Source: Mesotaenium endlicherianum (taxonomy: Eukaryota; Streptophyta; Zygnematophyceae; Zygnematales; Mesotaeniaceae). Taken from it: a DNA stretch of 64,000 bases. The stretch spans positions 65,099 through 129,098 of the forward strand of contig WELA01009603.1 of assembly GCA_009602735.1 (NCBI GenBank), read 5' to 3'. Shown here in pieces: positions 33,559 to 45,153 of this stretch. The notes below the pieces were generated by a model. That model was given only the letters and a program-made list of their open reading frames with translations, had not been told where the DNA came from and searched no databases. Within the stretch, counting starts at the first letter, position 1. Each line of letters begins with the position of its first letter. The translations under genes and the position numbers were made by a program.

Positions 33559-34060
33559 TGTAATGATTTGAGTTATTATATATTACTTTGCATATATTTT
33601 AATGTATTCAAATACATTTGGAGTAGAATTGTGTGGATTCAAGTGTGAATAGGTACTTTAGTGACTTGGTTCATGTCCTTTGAACCTTCTTAGGCATTTT
33701 CGAAGTTAGAGGAAAAACCTAGAAGAACTGCACGTGGCAAAAGTCAAATGTGCCATTTTTAGGTCAAAAGGACATGTGTACATTATTCTAAAAAGAGGTG
33801 GCAAATTTTGGGATGCGTTGGGTGCCAACACTTCAACATACACCTTCCTGGAAATTACTTATGTGGCAAGGATATTAAGAAGAGCAAGAACATAGAAAGA
33901 CATTCCAAAATCACTCTTGCACTTGCCAAAATCCAGAAATATATTAACTTTCAAGAAGTCATCTCTATTTCAAGAAGCTACCACTTGTGTTCAAAGATCC
34001 TTGTTTTGAATAGATAAAGTATTATTTTCACTAAGTACTTTATCTATCTGTTTCAATACA
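33559..34060 (+). repeat. P1 3' LTR
   Basis: 502-bp LTR, TGTAATGATTTGAG...TTTCAATACA. It lacks the duplication seen in the 5' LTR. Confidence 0.92.
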
Positions 34061-34766
34061 AAAGCAACAAGTTGCAATCATACTAAAGAGTGCAACAGCA
34101 TATCACTAAGAAAGCTAAGGAAAAAGACTCAACATTTTGAGTAGCAAGAAATGCTAACAAGTGATGTAGGATGAAAGGCCTTGTCATTACAAACCCATAG
34201 AAATTTACAAAAGTGAAAACTGATAAAAAATGAAGTAGTTATGTCTATTTATAGTTTTCTACGACGGCTGATCGCCCCTAGGCGGGAGGGCGGGTTAGCA
34301 ACGGATTTTCCTAAGTGTTTGTCAAATCGCCACTTCCAGAATAGTCGTGAGAAAGCCAGATGAGTCTCATCGACGTGTCGGGTTGATTTGACGTCCACAT
34401 GCATGCTTCGAAATATTTGGAATATACTAACTTAGACGCGCTAGGCTAAACCGAAACTTCTAGGTAAATCGACCTAGTCGGCACTCCGCGTCAGCCGAAC
34501 TTACGTGAAGGCTCGAATTCACTCTAACGGCCCAGATCGCTCGACGCTGTCGGTCAATACGACGGTCGCGCTCAGTGCGAATAAAGGACAGTCGTCAACA
34601 AACCTCAAAACTAATTAAGCTTTGGAAATCCATAACTCTCTCAATACTTGACCAAATTCAATGAACTATATATCAAAATGACCAGACATGCACTCTTTAC
34701 TACTATGTAATAAAAACATACTCTCATGAAACTCAAAGATGCACTTCATAAATCTATGAACTTACA
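34061..34766 (-). repeat. L1, second piece: rest of the G-family 3' LTR of G1
   Basis: Continues the LTR begun at 27302, with the same order as L2-L5: GCTAGGCTAAACCGAAACTT, TCGGCACTCCGCGTCAGCCG, ending AACTTACA. It is followed by TCATCCCCCTCCTC (34767-34780), the polypurine tract complement, so L1 is the 3' LTR of G1. Confidence 0.92.
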
Positions 34767-36247
34767 TCATCCCCCTCCTCAAGATGCGACGTCCTGGACG
34801 CATTCTGTAGATAACGTCTCAACTTACTCTTACAATAAGTCAAGTATGTCTCTAGCTTCCAAGTGTTGTCATCCGCATAGTAGCCTTTCCATTTGACCAC
34901 ATAATCTTGAACAAGTCGTTGACCTTGTTGGACTCGTCGATTGTCGACAATCGCCTCCACTTCATACTGTAATGCATCATCAATCTCGACCCGTGGTGGC
35001 GGTGTAGGTAGTCGTCCTGGATGTCCTTCATTCGGGTCAACATATGGCCGCAAACAATTGACATGGAACACATCATGGATTCGCCAGCCTAAAGGAAGTT
35101 TTAACTTGTAGATCACTGGATTAACCAGCTTGAGCACCACAAAGGGACCTGTAAATCGTGCCCGCAGTTTCCTTTTGGCTGTGAAAGGCAGGTTCTCTGT
35201 TGACAAGACTACTTTGTCGCCCACATGGAATGTCACTTCCCTCCGATGCTTATTAGCATGCTTGACCTGCTCTTCTTGTGCCTTCCGTATACACGTCCTA
35301 GCTATGTCCCAAGTCTCGGTCATCTGCTCCATAAACGCTTGTGTAGTAGGAACGTGAGTCTTCTTGGCCTTCTCCAACAAGATGTTGCCTGGATGATGTA
35401 CTTCTCTCCCATAAACCATAGCAAACGGTAACTGCTTGGACAATCCCTGCTTGCTGTTGTTGTAGGCAAACTCCAACCCTGTTAGCTTCTTGTCCCACTC
35501 TGAAGGGTCCTCCATAGTGAAACTCGTGAGCACCTCTTGCAGAGTTCTGTTGAGCCTCTCACTCTGCCCGTCTATTTGATAGGAAGCGCTCATACTTAGC
35601 TTGGTCCCCATCAAAGTACACAATGACCGCCAAAAGTTGCTAGTGAACCTTTGATCCCGATCTGAAACAATCACCTTTGGCAACCCATGTAGCCTGAATA
35701 TATGATCAAAGAATAGTCGTGCCACATCTGCTGCCGTAGAAGTCTCCTTCATAAGAATGAAGTGAGCCATCTTGCGGAGCCGGTCAGACATAACCCAAAT
35801 TGCATCGTGCCCTTGACCACTCATTGGTAACGAATTGATGAAGTCCATGCCAATCTGCTCCCAAGGATACTCTGGAATAGGCAGGGGCTGCAATGTACCT
35901 CCCTTCTTTTGATTTGGTGTGTTGTTACGCTGGCACGGATTGCAACTCCTGATCCACTCCTTGATGTATTTGTCCATATTTCTCCAATAGTACTCCCGCT
36001 TCGGCACACTTGCCGTCTTCTCGCTTCCAAAGTGTCCAGCATATAAGCAATCATGATGCTCCGCAAGTAGTAGGTCGCGTAGCTCCTTGATGTCAAGTAC
36101 CACCACTCTCTTGGAATCACCATAATACCATATGCCGTCCTTCTTTTGCATACTCGAGTTGGACTCACCTGCTCCACGATCAGCAAACTCTGGGTCCTCC
36201 TCATAACCTCTCTGAAGCTTCTCCTTGAGGTCCATGCTCTCCTTCAT
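34754..36247 (-). pseudogene. G1 integrase and chromodomain
   Basis: A 497-residue open frame. The H2C2 zinc-binding domain has HHDCLYAGHFGSEKT and CNPCQRNNTPNQ (residues about 70-125). The core has MDFINSLP (first Asp), VSDRDQRF (second Asp) and GQSERLNRTLQEV (Glu). A small deletion turns the usual YHPQTDGQ into YQIDGQ. Next is the GPY/F-like region FTGPFVVLKLVNPVIYKLKL, then a chromodomain near residues 430-480 (YEVEAIVDNRRVQQGQ, DYVVKWKGYYADDNTW), which in chromoviruses steers integration toward particular chromatin. Catalytic residues are kept and the frame is open, but upstream RT is destroyed. Confidence 0.92.
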
Positions 36248-37588
36248 GACTAAGACAGCTGCAAGGTCGCACCTCCTGGATAAAGCGTCTGCAGGGTTAA
36301 TCTTCCAAAGTGAGTACTCAATCTTGTGGTCGTACTAGTGCAGAAACTCCATCCACCTTGCTTGTCTTGGTGTCAACGTTGGCAGCGTCATAATCTTCTC
36401 CAAGCTCTTGTGGTCGGTCTTTATGAACACCTTCCGGCCGTCCACATAACATCGCCAAATCCTTAGAGCGTGGATAATAGCCAACATCTCCCGCTCGAGT
36501 GCTGCATAATTTCGCTCAGCAGAGGTCAATGTCCTGCTCTCATACGCCATAGGTTGCAATCCTTTACCCTGGTCCTGAAGAAGAATGGCTCCCATTAAAA
36601 AGTTTGATGCGTCCGTGATGATGGTGAAAGGTAGCTCTCGACTGGCAATTGCTAACACATGTGCTTGTGTCAAGAGCTCCTTAATCTTCTTCAAAGGCTT
36701 GCTGCTCCTTGTCACCCCATAGCCACTTGTCCTGCTTCTTTAACATGTCCATGAGCCGTGCACCCACCTTGGCAAATCCTTCAATGGAACGTCGTTAATA
36801 ATTTGCTTGCACCTTCTTTTGCTCCACCTTGACTCCTTCAACTCCCACTATATGTCCAAGAAACTTGCCTTCCTTGAGACAGCAGTCGCACTTGCTCATC
36901 TTCCCATACAGCTCTTGATCTCTCAAGACCTCCAACACCTTCCTCAAATGCTCCACATGCCCTTGAGATCGTCCAAACATACCACCACAAACTAATCCAA
37001 ATAGGGTCTGAAGATACTATTCATGAGTCCCATAAATGTAGCAGGTGCATTAGTCAATCCAAAAGGCATGACTGTAACCTCGAATCAGGCATAGCGAATC
37101 TTGAGAGCAGTCTTCTGAACGTCTCCTTCCACAATTTGTACCTGGTGATAGCCACTTTTTAAATCGATCTTCGATAAATACTTTGCCCCGACAAGCCTGT
37201 CGATTAAATCGTCCACTCGTAGAAGTGGGTACTTGTTCTTGATCGTGATCTTGTTCAGCGCCCGGTAATCGACACACATCCTCATAGTCCCATCCTTCTT
37301 CTTCACTAATAAGACTGACGTTGCAAATGGAGAGTCGTTGGGTCGGATGAATCCCTTCTCCAACAACTCTGTCAGCTGCTTCTTCAACTCATCCAACTCC
37401 GCAAATGATTGTCGATAGGCGGGTCTCACTGGCGGCTTGCTCCCTGGTTCCAACTCAATCTTGTGCTCCATAGCTCTCTGTGGAGGTCATCCTCCAGGTA
37501 GCTCCTGAGGAATAACGCACTTGAACTCCTCCAACAGCGCCTTAATTTGGGCAGGCATCTCAGCTGGCTTCTTCTCTTGAGCAGTTGG
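36248..37588 (-). pseudogene. G1 reverse transcriptase and RNase H, broken
   Basis: RT N-terminus (37085-37471): [51 protein letters not shown]. After a stop near 37085 it resumes around 37030 (NSIFRPYLD then a TAG), and the active-site region reads VVVCLDDLKGM: the Asp pair remains but the following [10 protein letters not shown] segment is deleted. RNase H (36335-36715) shows ITDASNFLMGAIL and KTDHKSLEKI, and ends in a TAG. The 5' side is cut at 37588 by G2. Target duplication GTTGG lies at 37584-37588. Confidence 0.92.
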
Positions 37589-38332
37589 TGAAAGGGGCAG
37601 AATGCCCTAGTGGAAGCGTAGTGACTCACGAGGAACACAGCTAGTTGCAATCATACTCAAGAGTGCAGCGGCATATTGCTAAGAAAGCTTAGGAAAATAA
37701 CTTGACATTTTGAGTGGCAAGAAACTGCTCACAAATGATGTAGGAAGAATGGCGTTGTCATTACAAACCCGTAGAAATTTACAGAAGTGAAAACTGATAA
37801 GCAACAAAGAAGTTATGCCTATTTATAATTTTGTGCCTAAGTGCTCCTCCCTAGGAGGAAGCTACGGATTGTCCTAATTGTTCGTCAAATCGTCCCTTCC
37901 AGAATATTCGTGAATAAGCCAGATCAGTCTAATCTGACGTGTCGGGCCGAATTGACGTCCACATACATGCATCGACATTACTAGAATATTCTATCTTAGA
38001 CGCGCTAGGCTAAACCGAAACTTCTAGGTAAATCGACCTAGTCGGCACTCCGCGTCAGCCGAACTTACGTGAAGGTTTGAGTTCATTCTAACGGGCCAGG
38101 TCGCACGACGCTGTCAGTCAATTTGACGGTCGCGCTCACCGCGAATTAAGGACAGTCGTCAACCGACCTCAAAACTAATTAAACTTCAGAAATTCGTAAC
38201 TCTCTCAATACTTGACCAAATTCGATGAACTTTATATCAAAACGACCACAAAAATGCACTCTACATGAATAGACAATCAAAACATAATTTTATGAAACTC
38301 AAAAATGCACTTTATAAACCTATGACCTTACA
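37589..38332 (-). repeat. L2: G2 3' LTR
   Basis: 744 bp, TGAAAGGGGCAGAATGCC...GACCTTACA. A TATA box is present on the minus strand (TATAAATAGGC, complement near 37819-37829). Confidence 0.94.
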
Positions 38333-39470
38333 TCATCCCCCTCCTCAAGATGCGATGTCCTCGACGCGTTCTGTAGATAACGCTTCAACTTACTCTTACA
38401 ATGAGTCAGGTTGGCCTCTGGCTCCCAAGTGTTGTCGTCCACAGGGTAGCCTTTCCACTTGACCAGATACTCTTGGACAAATCGTTGACCTCGCTTAACT
38501 CGTCAATCGTCGACAACCGCCTCCATTTCATACTCCAATACATCATCGATCTCGACCGGTGGTGGCGGTGTAGGTAATCGTCCAGGATGTCGTTCATTCG
38601 GGTCAACATATGGTCGCAAACAACTGACATAGAACACATCATGGATACGCCAGCCTGAAGGAAGTTCCAACTTGTAGGCCACTGGATTCACCTGCTTGAG
38701 CACCACAAAGGGGCCTGTAAACCGTGCCCGCAATTTCCTCCTGCCTGTGAAAGGTAGCTTCTCTGTTGACAAGAGTACTTTGTCGCCCACATGGAATGTC
38801 ACTTCCCTCCTGTGCTTGTTTGCATGCTTGACCTGCTCTTCCTGTGCCTTCCGAATACACGTCTTCGCCATGTGCCAAGTGTTGGCCATCTGCTCCATAA
38901 AAGCTTGTGTAGTAGGAACTTGAGTCTCCTTGGCCTTCTCCAACAAGATGTTCCCTGGATGATATACTTCTCGACCACAAACCATAGCGAATGGTGACTG
39001 CTTTGTGGATCCCTGCATGCTGTTGTTGTAGGCAGACTCCAATCCTGGCAGCTTCTTGTCCCACTCTGAAGGGTCCTCCATAGTGAAACTCCTGAGCACC
39101 TCTTGCAGAGTTCTGTTGAGCCTCTCACTCTGCCCATCTGTCTGAGGGTGATAGGAAGTGCTCATAGTCAGCTTGGTCCCCATCAAAGTAAACAATGACC
39201 GCCAAAAGTTGCTAGTGAACCTTGGATCCCGATCTGAAACGTTCACCTTCGGCAACCCATGTAGCCTGAAAAGAATAGCCGTGCCACATCCGCTGCCGTA
39301 GAAGTCTCCTTCATGGGAATGAAGTGAGCCATCTTGCTGAGTCTGTCAAACACAACCCATATTGCATCGTGCCCTTGACCAGTGACTGGTAACGATGTGA
39401 TGAAGTCCATAGCAATCTGCTCCCAAGGATACTCTGGAATAGGCAGGGGCTGCAATGTACCTCCCTTCTT
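38333..39470 (-). pseudogene. G2 integrase core and chromodomain
   Basis: Two frames. 39243-39455 holds the first Asp (IAMDFITSLPVTGQGHDAIW). A deletion or shift near 39265 (FFSGYMGCRR, where G1 has FFDHIFRLHGLPKV) breaks it. 38503-39255 holds VSDRDPRFTSNF, SYHPQTDGQSERLNRTLQ, RFTGPFVVLKQVNPVAYKLE and the chromodomain start LEYEMEAVVDD. A TGA at 38503-38505, where G1 has CGA, cuts the chromodomain; after it VKRGQRFVQEYLVKWKGY continues in frame to about 38345. The acidic triad is present but spread over broken frames. Confidence 0.92.
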
Positions 39471-40655
39471 TTAATTTGGTGTCTTGTTTCTCTGGCACGC
39501 ATTACAACTCCTGATCCACTCCTCGATGTTCTTGTCCATATTTCTCCAGTAGTATTCCCGCTTCAGCATGCTTGCCGTCTTCTCGCTTCCAAAGTGTCCA
39601 GCATATAAGCAATCATGATGCTCCGCAAGTAGTAGGTCGCGTAGCTCCTTGATGTCAAGTACCACCACTCTCTTGGAATCACCATAATACCATATGCCGT
39701 CTTTCTTCTGCATACTCGAGTTGGACTCAGCTGCTCCACCATCAGCAAACTCAGGGTCCTCCTCATAACCTCTCTGAAGCTTCTTCTTGAAGTCCATATT
39801 CTCCTTAATGGCTGAAGTAGCTGCAAGGTCACACCTCCTGGATAGAGCGTCTGCAGGGTTGATCTTCCCAGGTAAGTACTCAATCTTGTGGTCAAACTGT
39901 TGTAGAAACTCCATCCACCTTGCTTGTCTTGGTGTCAACGTTGGCTGCGTCATAAACTTCTCCAAGATCTTGTGGTCGGTCTGTATGAACACCTTCCGGC
40001 CGTCCACATTACATCGCCAAATCCTCAAAGCCTGGATAATAGCCAACATCTCTCGCTCGTGTGCTGCATAGTTCTGCTCCGCAGGACTCAACTTTCTGCT
40101 CTCATATGCCACAGGCTGCAATTCTTTGCCCTGGTCCTGGAGAAGAATGGCTCCCACTGCAAAATTTGATGCGTCCGTGATGATGGTGAAAGGAAGCTCT
40201 GGACTGGCAATTGCCAACACAGATACCTGTGTTAACAGCTCTTTAATCTTCTCAAAGGCTTGCTGCTCCTTGTCACCCCATAGCCACTTCTCCTGCTTCT
40301 TCAACATGTCCGTGAGCGGTGCACACACCTTGGCAAATCCTTCAATGAAACGTTGATGATAATTCGCCATGCCGAGGAAATTCCTGAGTTGATGAATATC
40401 AACAGGAACCGGCCAATCTCCGACTGCTTGCACCTTCTTCTGCTCCACTATATGTCCCAGAAACTCGACCTCCTTGAGACAGAAGTTGCACTTGCTCATC
40501 TTCCCATATAACTTCTGATCTCTCAAGACCTCCAACACCTTCCTCAGATCCTCCACATGCTCTTCCAAGGTCTTCGAATAGATTAGGATGTCGTCCAAAA
40601 ATACCACCACAAACTGGTCCAAGTAGGGTCTGAAGATACTATTCATGAGTCCCAT
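39471..40655 (-). pseudogene. G2 RT C-terminal half, RNase H and integrase zinc domain
   Basis: A 394-residue open frame. RT palm: [19 protein letters not shown] with an intact catalytic FLDD (residue about 20). A short gap near residue 72 (FLGHIVEQKKVQAV) removes the segment before the QKKVQAV motif. RNase [45 protein letters not shown]. Integrase zinc domain: HHDCLYAGHFGSEKTASM and CNACQRNKTPN, ending in a TAA where G1 has CAA. It is the best-preserved part of G2. Confidence 0.93.
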
Positions 40656-40680
40656 GAATGTAGCACGTGCATTAGTCTAT

Positions 40681-41973
40681 TCATAAGGCATAACTGTGAA
40701 CTCGAACAAACCATAGCAAGTCCTGAAAGCAGTCTTCTGAACGTCTCCTTCCGCAATCCGTACCTAGTGATAGCCACTCCTCAAATCGATCTTCGAGATA
40801 ATACTTCGCCCCGACAAGCCTGTCAATCAACTCGTCCACTCGTGCAAGTGGATACCTGTTCTTGATGGTCACCTTGTTGAGAGCCCGGTAGCCGACAAAC
40901 ATCCTCATAGTCCCATCCCTCTTCTTCACAAATAAGATTGGCGCTGCAAATGGAGACTCGCTGGGTCGGATGAATCCCTTCTCCAACAACTCTGTCAGCT
41001 GCTTCTTCAACTCATCCAACTCTGCAAACGATTGTCGATAGGCGGGTCTCATTGGTGGCTTGCTCCCTGGTTCCAACTCGATCTTGTGCTCCATAGCTCT
41101 CTGTGGAGGTAATCCTGCAGGTAGCTCCTCAGGAAATACGCACTTGAACTCCTCCAACAGCACCTTAATTTGGGCAGGCATCTCAGCACGCTCCTTCTCT
41201 TGAGCAGTTGGGCTCTGCTCCTTCTGAGCAAGGGGATCAGACACCACTACTTGCTCCTCCGACGATGTACATTCGCCCAGGCTGTTAGGATGCACGCTTG
41301 CTCCATTTGATGACCTGGCCAGGGCCACCGAAACAAGGTACATCGCCTCCACGTGCTTCGCCCTGCATAGCTTCTTAACTTGCAGGCTCGACAGAAGACA
41401 GTTACTTGTGGTCGTATCTACCTCCACCCGTTTCGCTGTCTCCATTCGACCATCACGCCCTTGGACTTTCACTTGTCCTGTGCTCCAGTGCATTTGAGGG
41501 TTGGCTTTTCTCAGCCATGGTCGGCCGAATATCACCTCATGGTGACCTAACTCTGCCTGCTCCATAACTTCAATACTCTGGTGCCCCGCTACTTCCACGT
41601 GAATAGCTTCCGTAGGTGCACCACACTTGAGTTTCTGCCCATTCGCCAAAATTGCCTCCTTAGGTTCACAATGCTTCTGCACAGGGATTCGCCACTTTTT
41701 CACCAGCTTCTTGTGCACAAAGTTTGCACTTGCGCCACTGTCGACCATACACTTCGCCTTGTTACCGTCGACCACTCCTTCCACGATGATAGGCTTGTCA
41801 ACGTCTCGTCCTTTGCTTCTCGGCAGGCTCCTGGGGATATCCTCCTTGTGAGTTCTCGTCTTCACGCCAGTAGACACCCCAGAACGACTTACTGGCGTCC
41901 TCCTTTTTCCTGCTGTTGAGGTTGCTTCGCCTTCACATGACAGTCTCGAGCCAGATGTCCAAGCTTGCCGCAA
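40681..41973 (-). pseudogene. G2 protease, linker and RT N-terminal half
   Basis: Protease: [20 protein letters not shown] with the catalytic Asp (about residue 77), then [18 protein letters not shown] long linker contains [18 protein letters not shown], the segment also found as a relic in Lard. [54 protein letters not shown] (Phe and Gly where MCVDYRA is usual, so the first catalytic Asp of that motif is Gly). A shift at [11 protein letters not shown] destroys the [10 protein letters not shown] region. Confidence 0.92.
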
Positions 41974-42937
41974 CTATAGCAGGGTCCTCTCGGCTTGAAA
42001 TTCTGCTGCTTGCGCTGGTACTGCACAAGTCCCAACTCCATGGGTACTGGACCTTGAACACTCGTGCTTGGCGCTTGAGATCCAAAGTGTCGATACCCTC
42101 CAAAGTTGTGGCTGCCTCACTGCCTCTGACTATACTCCACAGCGTCGACCCTTGTTACCAATGCCATCATTTCTCCAAGACTGGTAGGGTCCTTGAGCGC
42201 CACTTCCTTGGCCACAGTTGGCTTGAGTCCCCTCTTGAACTTGTCCATCATCTCCGACTCGTGCATGGATGGACATTGAAGCACCAGCTCGTTGAAGCGC
42301 GATACATACTCTTGAACGCTTGCTCGGTGACGAAGGCACACCAATAGATCTCGAGCGGTAGCCTCGGGCGCAATAGGTTGAAATTGCCTCTTCAAGCCTT
42401 CAAAGAGCTGATCAACAGTAGCAGGAACTCCAGACAACTGCTCTTCTGGTTCATACCAAGCTCCAGCACTCTTCTGCAGCAAAGTTATGACAAAGGCGAC
42501 TTGCCTGTCGGGCGTGAGCGCAGAGTACTCCATAAATTTCTTCACTCCAAAAATCCATTGATGAACAGGCGGCGATCCACGCTCTCCAGTATAAACTTCA
42601 GGCTTCGGCGCACGCACTCCTGNCGGCGCACACACTCCTGATGCGGGTGGAATAACTGGTTGCACCACTGGGTTAACATGAATCGGTGCCACAACAGGTG
42701 CAAGTGCGAACTTGTCGAAGCGGTGTTCCCCATAACAACTCGCACCATTCTCTGCACCTCCGCGAGCATATTTTGTTGAAACTGGGTGTAGACTTCTCCT
42801 CCAATTGCATTCGCCATTTGCCTTAGCATCGCCTGCATCTCTAGTTGCTCTCTGGTCATCGTTGGTGCTGCCTGCTGCCCCGTGCGCTCAACATGCTCGA
42901 CATGTTCGCCTCCTCCAGCTGCCGGCTGCGACTCCAT
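41974..42937 (-). pseudogene. G2 gag
   Basis: The start ATG is at 42935-42937 (MESQPAAGGGEHVEHVERTG), the first after the PBS. The N-terminal region leads to MANAIGGEVYTQFQQN; a shift near 42710-42730 moves the frame. The capsid reads FGVKKFMEYSALTPDRQVAF, AGAWYEPEEQLSG and MMDKFKRGLKPTVAKEVAL. A TGA at 42117 (where G1 has TGG) precedes the zinc knuckle [14 protein letters not shown] near 41965-42005. An ambiguous base lies at 42623 between two copies of a 16-bp repeat. Confidence 0.9.
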
Positions 42938-42960
42938 AATATAATATGCAAACTAGCTCT

Positions 42961-42972
42961 GCTCCGATACCA
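42961..42972 (-). promoter_or_regulatory. G2 primer-binding site
   Basis: Minus-strand TGGTATCGGAGC, two bases (TC) after the LTR end, fits initiator tRNA-Met exactly as in P1 and P2. Confidence 0.9.
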
Positions 42973-42974
42973 GA

Positions 42975-43717
42975 TGAAAGGGGCAGAATGCCCTAGTGGA
43001 AGCGTAGTGACTCACGAGGAACAAAGCTAGTTGCAATCATACTCAAGAGTGCAGCGGCATATTGCTAAGAAAGCTTAGGAAAATTACTTGACACTTTGAG
43101 TGGCAAGAAACTGCTCACAAATGATGTAGGATGAAAGACCTTGTCATTACAAACCCGTAGAGATTTACAGAAGTGAAGACTAATAAGAAACAAAGAAGTT
43201 ACGCCTATTTATAATTTTTTGCCTAAGTGCTCCTCTCTAGGAGGAAGCTACGGATTTTCCTAAGTGTTCGTCAAATCGTCCCTTCCAGAATATTCGTGAG
43301 TAAGCCAGATCAGTCTAATCTGACGTATTGGGCCGAATTGACGTCCACACACATGCATCGACATTACTTGAATATTCTATCTTAGACGCGCTAGGCTAAA
43401 CCGAAACTTCTAAGTAAATTGACCTAGTCGGCACTCCGCGTCAGCCGAACTTACGTGAAGGTTCGAGTTCATCCTAACGGGCCAGATCGCTCGACGCTGT
43501 CTGTCAATCCGACGGTCGCGCTCACCGCGAATTAAGGACAGTCGTCAACCGACCTCAAAACTAATTAAACTTCAGAAATCCGTAACTCTCTCAATACTTG
43601 ACCAAAATCGATGAACTTTATATTAAATGACCACAAAACTGCACTCTACATGAATGTACAATCAAAACATAATTTTATGAAACTCAAAAATGCACTTTAT
43701 AAACCTATGACCTTACA
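42975..43717 (-). repeat. L3: G2 5' LTR
   Basis: 743-bp partner of L2, ending GACCTTACA directly before the duplication GTTGG. Confidence 0.94.
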
Positions 43718-45127
43718 GTTGGGTTCTGCTCCTTCTGAGCAAGGGGATCAAACACCACTACATGCTCCTCCGGCGATGTACATTCGCCGAGGCTGTTAGG
43801 ATTCATGCTTGCTCCATCTGATGACTTGGCCAGGGCTACCAAAACAAGGTACATCTCTTTCACCTGATTCGTCCTGCACAGCTTCTTAACTTGCAAGCTC
43901 GTCAGAAGACAGTTACTTGTGGTCATATCTACCTCCACCTCTTTCGGTGTCTCTATTCGACCATCACACCCTTGCACCTTCACTTGTCCTGTGCTCCAGT
44001 GCACTTGAGGGTTGGCTTTCCTCAGCCATGGTCGGCCGAATATTACCTCATGGTGACCTAGCTCTGCCTGCTTCATAATTTCAATACTCAGGTGCCCCCC
44101 TACTTCCACGTGAATAGCTTTCATAGGTGCACTAGACTTCAGTCTCTGCCCATTTGCCAAAATTGCCTCCTTAGGCTCATAAAGCTTCTCCACAGAATTT
44201 CGCCACCCTTTCACCAGCTTCTTGTGCATCAAATTTGCACTTGTCGATCATGAACTTTGCTTTGTTGAAATCGACTACTCCTTCCACGATGGCTTGTCAA
44301 CGTCTCGTCTCTTGCTGCTCGAGAGGCTCCTGGGGATAACCTCCTTGTGAGTTCTCGTCTTCACGCCAGTAGACACCTTAGAACGACTAACTAGCGTCCT
44401 CCTTTTTTTGTGCGGTTGAGGTTGCTTCGCCTTCACGTGGCAGTCTTGAGTTAGATGTTCAAGCTTGCCACAATTATAGCAAGGTCTTTTCGGCTTAAAA
44501 TTCTTCTGCCTGCGCTGGTACTGCACAAGTCCCAATTCCATAGGTACTGGACCTTCAATACTCGTGCTTGGCGCTTGAGATCCAAAGTGTCAATATCCTT
44601 CTAAGTTGTGGCTGCCCCAGTGCCTCTGACTATACTCCACAGCGTCAAACCTCGTTGCCAATGCCATCAATTCTCCAAGACAGGTAGGGTCCTTGAGCGC
44701 CACTTCCTTGGCCACAGTTGGCTTGAGTCCCCTCTTGAACTTGTCCATCATCTTCGACTCGTGCATGGATGTACATAAAAGTACCAGCTCGTTAAAGCAT
44801 TATACATACTCCTGAACGCTTCCTCCTTCACGAAGGCGCACCAATAGTTCTCCAACATGAATTGGTGATACAACAGGTGCAGGTGCCGACTCGTCAAAGC
44901 GGCATGTCCAACAACAACTGGCACCATTCTCTCCACCTTTGCGCGCATATTTTGTTGAAATTGGGCGTAGACTTCTCCTCCAATTGCATTCGCCATTTGC
45001 CTTAGCAACCCCTGCATCTCTTGTTGCTCTCTGGTCATTGTTGGTGCTGCCTGCTGCCTCGCGCGCTCAACATGCTCGACATGTTCGCCTCCTCCAGCTG
45101 CCGGCTGCGACTCCATAATATAATTTG
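43718..45127 (-). pseudogene. G1 linker, protease and gag (5' part of G1)
   Basis: Continues G1 beyond G2. The linker has LVLVALAKSSDGASMNPN. The protease is damaged: the DSGA region is replaced by MIDKCKF through a small deletion, so the Asp remains without its SGA. The zinc knuckle CYNCGKLEHLTQDC (near 44470) is in frame with KTRTHKEVIPRS. Gag start MESQPAAGGGEHVEHVERAR (45116). The capsid centre is deleted: compared with G2, about 350 bp between the GHAALTSRH and YNALTSWYF regions are missing. Non-functional. Confidence 0.9.
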
Positions 45128-45153
45128 CAAACTAGCCCACCTTCGATACCAGA

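Larger units (their letters stand above)
27352..34060 (+). mobile_element. P1: Ty3/gypsy chromovirus, family P, inserted in L1
   Basis: Plus-strand element about 6.7 kb long, with LTRs 27352-27930 and 33559-34060, PBS, gag, pol with chromodomain, a long 3' non-coding stretch and a polypurine tract. It is flanked by AAAAG on the left (27347-27351) and AAAG on the right (34061-34064), a duplication with one A lost or shared with the LTR end. It is the same family as P2 (51242-57920), which is highly similar throughout, but P1 carries many frameshifts and stops. Confidence 0.93.
37589..43717 (-). mobile_element. G2: structurally complete Ty3/gypsy element inserted in G1
   Basis: 6129 bp with LTRs 37589-38332 and 42975-43717, PBS complement 42961-42972, polypurine tract complement 38333-38346, and a perfect duplication GTTGG on both sides (37584-37588, 43718-43722). 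G1 pol resumes at 43718 at the homologous point (its neighbour bases match G2's own sequence near 41200). The LTRs are clearly closer to each other than to L1, L4 or L5. The ORFs carry several point lesions. Confidence 0.95.
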
